Below, in pieces: positions 58,081-64,000 of a DNA stretch of 64,000 bases. The DNA comes from Leishmania donovani (Eukaryota > Euglenozoa > Kinetoplastea > Trypanosomatida > Trypanosomatidae). The stretch spans positions 781,660 through 845,659 of the forward strand of contig NC_018259.1 of the NCBI RefSeq assembly GCF_000227135.1. Reading direction: 5' to 3'. The translations under genes and the position numbers were made by a program. Numbering within the stretch: the first letter of the stretch is position 1; every line of letters begins with the position of its first letter. The notes under the pieces were generated by a model that was not told the DNA's origin, searched no databases, and saw nothing but the letters and a program-made list of their open reading frames with translations.

Positions 58081-59702
58081 CCCTGGTACCAAGCAGCCTT
58101 GTCCTTTGATGTATCCGCAGTTCGGCTTCCTCGCATAGAAGCCTGTGTGTGTGTGTGTGTGTGTGTGTGCTTATGTTTCTTTTCTGTGGATAGAATGTGC
58201 TCTGACCTTTCTTTCGTGAGGAATCACACGCACGCCTTGGCAGCCCGCTCCTTCAGAAAAGCGCTAAGAGAGGAACGTGCGCCCTGCGGCGGAGGGGAAA
58301 GGAGAAGCGCAGCGGTCGCGTCTCGCACGTCGGGGATTCCGTTACTTTTTGGGCTATGCAACAGCGAAAGACTGACGTATTATACGTGAAGTCGGCGCAC
58401 ATTGTTTTGTTGCTCTGGTCGATAGGGGGTGTGATGTTGTTGTAGGAAAGAGAGAAGGCAAGGAGAAGAGGTGAAGGGATGAAGAGCGCGGGCACTCGCC
58501 AGTGGAAATAAGGTGGGCAGGGCGCCAAGACAAGGATTCGCCACTTCACGAAACAAAGGATCGTCGTAGCAATGCCTGGGAGGGCTGTCGTAGATATGCA
58601 GAAGCCCCTATCCGTCGGAAATGCTCCGCGCTATCACACGCCCCACCCCTCTCCGTATTTTACTTGTATACGTGTAGACGTATGCATGTGTGGGAGTTCG
58701 CCAGCTGTCAGACACGCATCTGCACGCACCCTGTTGGCAACCAAAAGGTGGCAAGAAGCCCACGCTGTGGCACTGCGAGTACCACGTGTTGCGTTCCTTC
58801 CACCATCATCCCTCACTCCTGCGAGCAGGCTGGCATCAGAACGATGTGAGCAGTGTCTTATGCGCCTTTAATTTGAGAGAGCGTCATGTAAAAGGCACAC
58901 ACATGAAAACATTACCAAGAAAAGGAAGAGAAGCTAACGCACACGCACCATGATGCACACATGCACACAGAGAAACTTAGAATCATTGCAGAAGCACACC
59001 TAAGAATAAAAAGGTATCATCATCGAAAAGAAACAAGCGAGGCAATACAACTCCACTGCACCACGGAATAGCACGCACGCCGGAATGGGCAGAGAGGGAC
59101 GGAGGGAATAGGTGCAGCAAACAGGCTGTGGAAACGAACATGAGGAGAGAAAGCGAGAGAGAAAGCGAAGAGAGGAGGTTGGGGCCAATACACCAAGCAA
59201 GTCGCCGCGCCGCTTACAAGCGCCCCTCTACACCTCCACCCCCCCCCCTTGTTCTTCGTGTACGCGTCCCTGTATCCGGCGTCGGCTCTGTTCATCTATA
59301 GACCACCCCCACACAGCCCCTCATTTCCTGCTGCAAGGCCTTTGCATCCCGTTTTCCTATTTCTCCCTTTCGCATTACATTAAAGTCTTAATAACGCGAA
59401 AACGAGGCGATGCAACCAGGAAAGCAAAACGAAAGAGACAGAGAGAGAGACATCGAGAGAGGGACCTGCGAGAGGTGGGCGCCACAGGGACGGGTAAGGG
59501 AAGAAAATAGGATGTGCATGTGCTGGCGAAACGTCCTCCATGGGCATCCCCTCGCCGTCCCCCTTCCTCTCGCAACGCGCTGCGCTCAAACAAGTTGCAA
59601 TCTCGTTTCCACTCTCTTCTTTTTTTTGGACTTCCTTTCCTTCTTCACCCTCTCAGCTCTTACGCAATTCACGCACACATACACCACTAACGTCAGTAGT
59701 AC
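58081..59702. other. Spacer between the importin and small membrane protein genes
   Basis: No supported gene. It holds a (TG)n run at about 58144-58169 (just upstream of the small membrane protein gene), purine-rich blocks at 59140-59175 and 59430-59470, and a C-run at about 59239-59249. Confidence 0.6.
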
Positions 59703-62700
59703 TTACATACTGGCAAGGTACTGCTTCGCCTGCTCGGAGAGGCAGCTGGGGCTAGCTGCCTTCACGCAAGTCAAAAATCCGGCAGTGGAGCCGGGGAGGG
59801 CTTGCAGGACGGGATGGTTGTTCGTCACCCACCCGAGAACCACATCGTGGATGCGGCGGGCCTCTATCTCGTCATCCTTCGCCGGCAGCGCCTTGCCCAC
59901 TACTGTCAGCATCGCTGTTGCCGCCTGCTGGAGCGCCGTCGTGCCGTAGAAGTTCAGCAGCGACACGTACAGGCTTATCACGTTACAGGTGCAGTGTGTG
60001 TACTCCTCCTGATTCACCAGGTTCGACGAGAAGTACTTTTCGGCCACCTGCTGCACGTGTACAGCGTACTCACCGCCGTCGACACCCATGTTCGTAGTTG
60101 CGTGCGAGCCGAGCAGCTGGACAATGACGTTCATGAGGTAAAAGTCGCTCTGCAGTAGCCCGTCGTCGGAGGACGACGACGCGATCGTCAACGAGCTCGT
60201 ACAGATCTGTGGCAGCGACGGAACAATCGACTGTGGCGCGTGCGTCACAAAGTCGCTCAGAATGCCGGCGGCACGCGTCATGTAAAAGTCGTCCGTCGAC
60301 GCCTGAAGCCACTCACCGAGCACGGGAAAGGCTTTCTCAAGGAACGGCGCCGCGAACACCTCCTTCGAGGCAGCGAGAAGAGTGCCAATCAAGTCACACA
60401 TGGAGGAGATGGTCAGCTGGACCTCCTCGTCCTCCACCTCAAGCGCGTCGAGCTCATCCTCATCGTTCTCCGTCGCCTTCTTCTGCAGGCACTCGTTGCG
60501 GCGCTTTACCACAACCTCCAAAGCAGCCATTACCTTGTCACACACGAGGGCCGTGTTGGTGGGACTCATGATTGCCGGGTGCACGCTAACGCAGCGACCA
60601 ATGCACCGCAGCATCACCTCCATCACGCTGTTTTCCGACTCCTCGCCGAGCGCCTCCATCAGCTTCGGCAGAGCTGCCTCGGCCAGCTGCTGCGCCGCCG
60701 GGTCCTTCATCTCCTCGTAGCACTTCAGTATCTCTTCGAGCATCGACGCGCCGCTCTCACGAACAGCCTCACCAGCAATGAAGGACAGCTGGCCCATGGC
60801 CGCGTTCGCAATATCGCAGAAGTATGGGGCCAGTCCGATGCCAAGGTCCTTCAGCATCGCGAAGACCACGTTGGAGGCAAGCTCCTTGTCCTCGATGAGG
60901 CTTGTGTGAATCGTCACGACTCGCTCACCGACGCCCGGGATAACAAAGCGCATCTTCTCCACACCGTCCGGCAGGTCATCGTCATCGTCGTCCTCGCCGA
61001 CGCCCACGTTCGCGATCTCCATGTCGCACTCCATGCTCATCATGTTCAGCAGGATGGGGATGACGGTGCTGAGGTACGGCTGGGCCTGGTCCTTGAGACA
61101 CTCCACCATGCATGTCCAGCCACGCATCACGAAACGTGTGCGCGGGTCATCATTCGTGAGGCCGCCGTCGCACAGCTGTTTCAAGTAGTTGCACACATCA
61201 TGCGCGTACTTGGCAAACGCATCACGGCCAACACCGCAGGCGAGCAGCGTCACACACTCGATGGCCTTGCACTTTGTCTTCATCGCCTCCGGTGTGTCCG
61301 GAAAGCTCAGCACCTCCTGGTAGACAGGCACGAGCGCCTCCACGTACGGCAGAAGCATGCCCTTGCACGTTGAGGACACTGACGAGAGCACGCCCAGCGC
61401 CGCCTCACGGACAAAGAAGTGCTGTGTCCCTCTGATCATCGCTAGGCAATCACCGCACATCACCTCGATGTACGGATGCAGGATGGCGCGGAACTCGTCG
61501 AGGCCGTCCTCGTCGTCGTCTTCCTCCTCATCACCCGTCACGCTGTCAATGAAGCTGTCAAGGCAGTTGGCCGCGCATGTCGCCACGCGCGGCACGTCGT
61601 CGCGCAGAGCAGCAACGACTGCAGGCAGGATGGCGCCGTGCACCTTCATCTGCAGCTCCGGCGCAAAGTCCTGGGAGAGCTGTGCGAGGCAGTCAAGCGT
61701 GTTGGCGCGCACGTACTTGGACTCGTCCTTCACGTGCGGCACGACCATCTGCACCAGCGACGGCAGCTGCGACGAAAAGACAGTGCGCATGCCCTCGCCT
61801 GCGTAGCAGATAAGCAGCACCGCGGCGTTTCTATGCTGCCACTGCGGCGAGTTGATGTTCTGTGCAAACAGCGTCTGCGCCGTTTTTTGAAGCTTGCGGC
61901 CGCCGAGGGCGTTCGAAATGCGATCCAGCCCGCTCGACCCGATCACCAGATCCGAGTTCTCCTCCAGGTTGTCCTCGTCTTTGTCGCGGCCGGTGACGTC
62001 CCAGTCCGCACCGTAGTCGGGGTTCAGAGTGTACTGGAAGAGCAACTCGAAAAAGGATGAGGCGAACTGCGGCACCTTGCGCACGGTCTTGGGAACTTCC
62101 TCGCAGTATGTCAGCATCAGCTCCACCGCCATGTGGCGCGCGCCGGCGTCCACCTGAGGTGCGGCGGCCACCTGCATCATAAGCCCCAGAAGGTGCTCGG
62201 CATCATGCTGGAAGAGGCTAATGCTCGACGACATTCCCTCCACAGTGGCCTCCAGGATCGACTCCACCGACTCCCACTCGCCCTGGTTTAGGTAGGCCTC
62301 GATGACACTCAGCATCTTCGGCACCAGCGGACGCAGACGGTCCGCCATGCCAAGGTTTGACAGACGAATCGTCGCCTCGAAGGCGGCCTTCTTGAGGTCG
62401 GCACCGTCTGTCTCTTGCATGAAGCACGTCTCCAAGCCCGTCGCTAGCGTATCGGCATGAGATTGGAAGTACGCAGCCATGGCCATCGAGGTTGCCTGGA
62501 CGATTTCGCAGCACATCGTCCTCAGCGCCGTGTCGCCCTTGGCGTCGCCGAGAATGGTCATAACGCTCGTCCACAGCTCATTCCAGTCCTCCTTCTCCTG
62601 GAACACCTGCACCGCCAGAGCACTGACGCACGCCGCAGCAGGCGAGCGCAGGCCACCCTGAGAAGCAGAGTTGATCACAGCGAGCATATGCGCCTTCACC

Positions 62701-62951
62701 GCAGCGCGCGCTACCGCATCGGACGCGGCATATGGTGACGGGGTAGCGTTGAAGAGCTTGCGCAGCAGCACCAAGCTCATGGTCTTCACACCCGTGTCCT
62801 GCGAAGTCGCACTAGTCTCCGCCAAGGCACACATCATCCAAACAGGACTGGAGGCAACCATGCCATTGTAGTGCTCCTCAGCGGACTTGCGCTCTTGGTT
62901 GTCGGCGGAGCGCAGTCCATTCAGCAGTGCGATGAGATGACTCGAGTCCAT
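59703..62951 (-). CDS. IPO5: Importin-beta family karyopherin (IPO5/Kap121 type)
   Basis: A 1082-residue HEAT-repeat protein of the length typical for importin-5/Kap121. It starts MDSSHLIALLNGLRSADNQE, followed by the importin N-terminal (RanGTP-binding) region AEEHYNGMVASSPVWM and SLVLLRKLFNA. Midway, SPQWQHRNAAVLLICYAGEG and VRANTLDCLAQLSQDFAPEL are the HEAT repeats most conserved between IPO4 and IPO5. The acidic loop GDEEEDDDEDGLDE (about residues 480-500) and a second, GEDDDDDDLPD, are characteristic. It would import cargoes such as ribosomal proteins and histones through nuclear pores. IPO4 is the main alternative. The ATG at 62951 aligns with family starts; the frame above is 5' UTR. 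Confidence 0.9.
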   Translation of the reverse strand: MDSSHLIALLNGLRSADNQERKSAEEHYNGMVASSPVWMMCALAETSATSQDTGVKTMSLVLLRKLFNATPSPYAASDAVARAAVKAHMLAVINSASQGGLRSPAAACVSALAVQVFQEKEDWNELWTSVMTILGDAKGDTALRTMCCEIVQATSMAMAAYFQSHADTLATGLETCFMQETDGADLKKAAFEATIRLSNLGMADRLRPLVPKMLSVIEAYLNQGEWESVESILEATVEGMSSSISLFQHDAEHLLGLMMQVAAAPQVDAGARHMAVELMLTYCEEVPKTVRKVPQFASSFFELLFQYTLNPDYGADWDVTGRDKDEDNLEENSDLVIGSSGLDRISNALGGRKLQKTAQTLFAQNINSPQWQHRNAAVLLICYAGEGMRTVFSSQLPSLVQMVVPHVKDESKYVRANTLDCLAQLSQDFAPELQMKVHGAILPAVVAALRDDVPRVATCAANCLDSFIDSVTGDEEEDDDEDGLDEFRAILHPYIEVMCGDCLAMIRGTQHFFVREAALGVLSSVSSTCKGMLLPYVEALVPVYQEVLSFPDTPEAMKTKCKAIECVTLLACGVGRDAFAKYAHDVCNYLKQLCDGGLTNDDPRTRFVMRGWTCMVECLKDQAQPYLSTVIPILLNMMSMECDMEIANVGVGEDDDDDDLPDGVEKMRFVIPGVGERVVTIHTSLIEDKELASNVVFAMLKDLGIGLAPYFCDIANAAMGQLSFIAGEAVRESGASMLEEILKCYEEMKDPAAQQLAEAALPKLMEALGEESENSVMEVMLRCIGRCVSVHPAIMSPTNTALVCDKVMAALEVVVKRRNECLQKKATENDEDELDALEVEDEEVQLTISSMCDLIGTLLAASKEVFAAPFLEKAFPVLGEWLQASTDDFYMTRAAGILSDFVTHAPQSIVPSLPQICTSSLTIASSSSDDGLLQSDFYLMNVIVQLLGSHATTNMGVDGGEYAVHVQQVAEKYFSSNLVNQEEYTHCTCNVISLYVSLLNFYGTTALQQAATAMLTVVGKALPAKDDEIEARRIHDVVLGWVTNNHPVLQALPGSTAGFLTCVKAASPSCLSEQAKQYLASM

Positions 62952-64000
62952 GGTAAGCAAAAGAAGGCGTCGTTGCGAGTTATATAAATAAAGACGTAGA
63001 TGCGTGCTGCGCGGAGGAGGAGTGTCGATAAGAGACAAAACGCTTTTGTTACCTGCTCGCGTTTTCCTGTCGCTTCTCTTGCTCTATGCTTTGTGTAGTT
63101 AGCGGAGAGTTGTTCGCGTGCTACCGCCCTTGCTCTCCTGACGGAAAGGTAAAGAAAAAGAAATCCTAACGTGCGTGCTTGGAAGAACACGCGAAAAAAA
63201 AAGGACAACAACTTAGTTAATCAAGCCTTAGATGGCAGTTGCGTTGTCCCTTTTAACCTGCGTTTGATAGTGCGTTTCCCCTTCTTAACGGTTACTAGGC
63301 TTTACGTCAACGCGATCTTTTTGCTTTGTTGCTTTTTTTTTGGTGCAGCGTCTCCGTTATTGTTCTGGTGCTTTTCTGAGCAGGATATCCATCAACGTCG
63401 CCCATGCGGATACGTTTGTTTGTTGTGATGGCGGGGAGAGAAGCAGCAGCATCAGTGATTTTGAGCATAGGAGAAAGCAGCATCGGGACAGCGCCCACAT
63501 GTGAGCCCGAGGAAAAGGCAAGGGAAGGAATCACAGCGCAAGAAGAAGAAGAGGGCGTCGAGTGAGACGGGAACATCATCGAATAAGATGGCCTGAGAGG
63601 TCAAGGGCATAGCGGGGAAAACGTGCGTGAGGAAGATCAGACAGGACCTCACGCAAGAGCCAGAAGTCGAGAATGCCCTTCAACTGCGAACCAAAGGAAC
63701 AGTACATCTTGAAAGTCGCTGCAGGTGTCAAGGGTGAAACGTGTCTGCGCGCGCGCTGTCATACACTTGTTTTCTAGCACCGAAGCATTGGTACTTCTCT
63801 CAATCACACCATCTATTCTGGAAGCGAAAAGAATAATCAAAAAGTCGTCGTCACGATGACGGGCACAGCAACGCTGCACGCAAAAACAGAGCTGAGCGAG
63901 GCGGAGGTGAAGAGAAATGAACGAAGAAACAAAAGACGCCGAGAGGCACACTTGCATGTGTCCTATGCAGAAGGTAAAACCACGTATACTCTGTATGCTG
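62952..64000. other. Spacer upstream of the importin gene to the window edge
   Basis: A possible pyrimidine tract and AG (AG at 63007-63008) precede the importin ATG. T- and A-rich runs occur at 63190-63200 and 63330-63342. No coding frame or RNA gene is supported. Confidence 0.55.

Overview
This window looks like nuclear DNA of a trypanosomatid, most likely Leishmania or a close relative. All 20 convincing protein genes are intronless and lie on the minus strand. They are separated by long, low-complexity spacers, and several have a polypyrimidine tract followed by an AG just upstream of the ATG, as expected for spliced-leader trans-splicing. Several products are flagellar. About 0.5-kb dispersed repeats resembling Leishmania SIDER retroposons sit in the presumed 3' UTRs. 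The species cannot be fixed from sequence alone. No strand-switch region is present, so the window appears to be the interior of one polycistronic unit read from about 63 kb down to about 1.8 kb.

In transcription order (high to low coordinate) the genes are: importin-beta family karyopherin (IPO5/Kap121 type); small putatively myristoylated membrane protein; CstF-64-like RNA 3'-end processing factor; multi-pass membrane protein with an XK-like motif; HAD-like phosphatase-domain protein; a long gene-poor 5.8-kb stretch holding a decayed non-LTR retroposon with RNase H remnants and two assembly gaps; a large coiled-coil protein whose N-terminus looks like a degenerate kinesin motor; an eRF1-type glutamine methyltransferase (HemK2/Mtq2); ADAT3-like tRNA deaminase subunit; phosphopantetheine adenylyltransferase; a 4.1-kb spacer with gaps and a repeat; an ABC half-transporter; a small single-TM protein; a 966-residue protein of unknown function; Rab2; a p24/emp24 cargo receptor; CFAP161; a canopy-like ER protein; a short endosulfine (ENSA/ARPP19)-like protein; CFAP100; a small basic protein; and TSR3, the 18S rRNA aminocarboxypropyltransferase. 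A retroposon fragment lies at the left edge.

Neighbouring genes do not form a pathway; as is usual in kinetoplastids, co-transcription is not co-function. There are loose themes: flagellar axoneme (CFAP100, CFAP161, perhaps the kinesin-like protein), secretory pathway (Rab2, p24, canopy-like), and RNA/translation (TSR3, ADAT3, HemK2/Mtq2, CstF-64).

Four near-identical copies of one repeat family occur, three in the sense of transcription and one inverted. Four runs of 99 N are each flanked by the same sequence on both sides (202 to 349 bp). They are therefore best read as unmerged contig overlaps or repeat-driven joins rather than real gaps, and lengths around them are inflated. The most interesting biology is the pseudo-kinesin protein and the minimal endosulfine-like protein with its FDSADY site. 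I did not find evidence for a wholly new multi-gene system.
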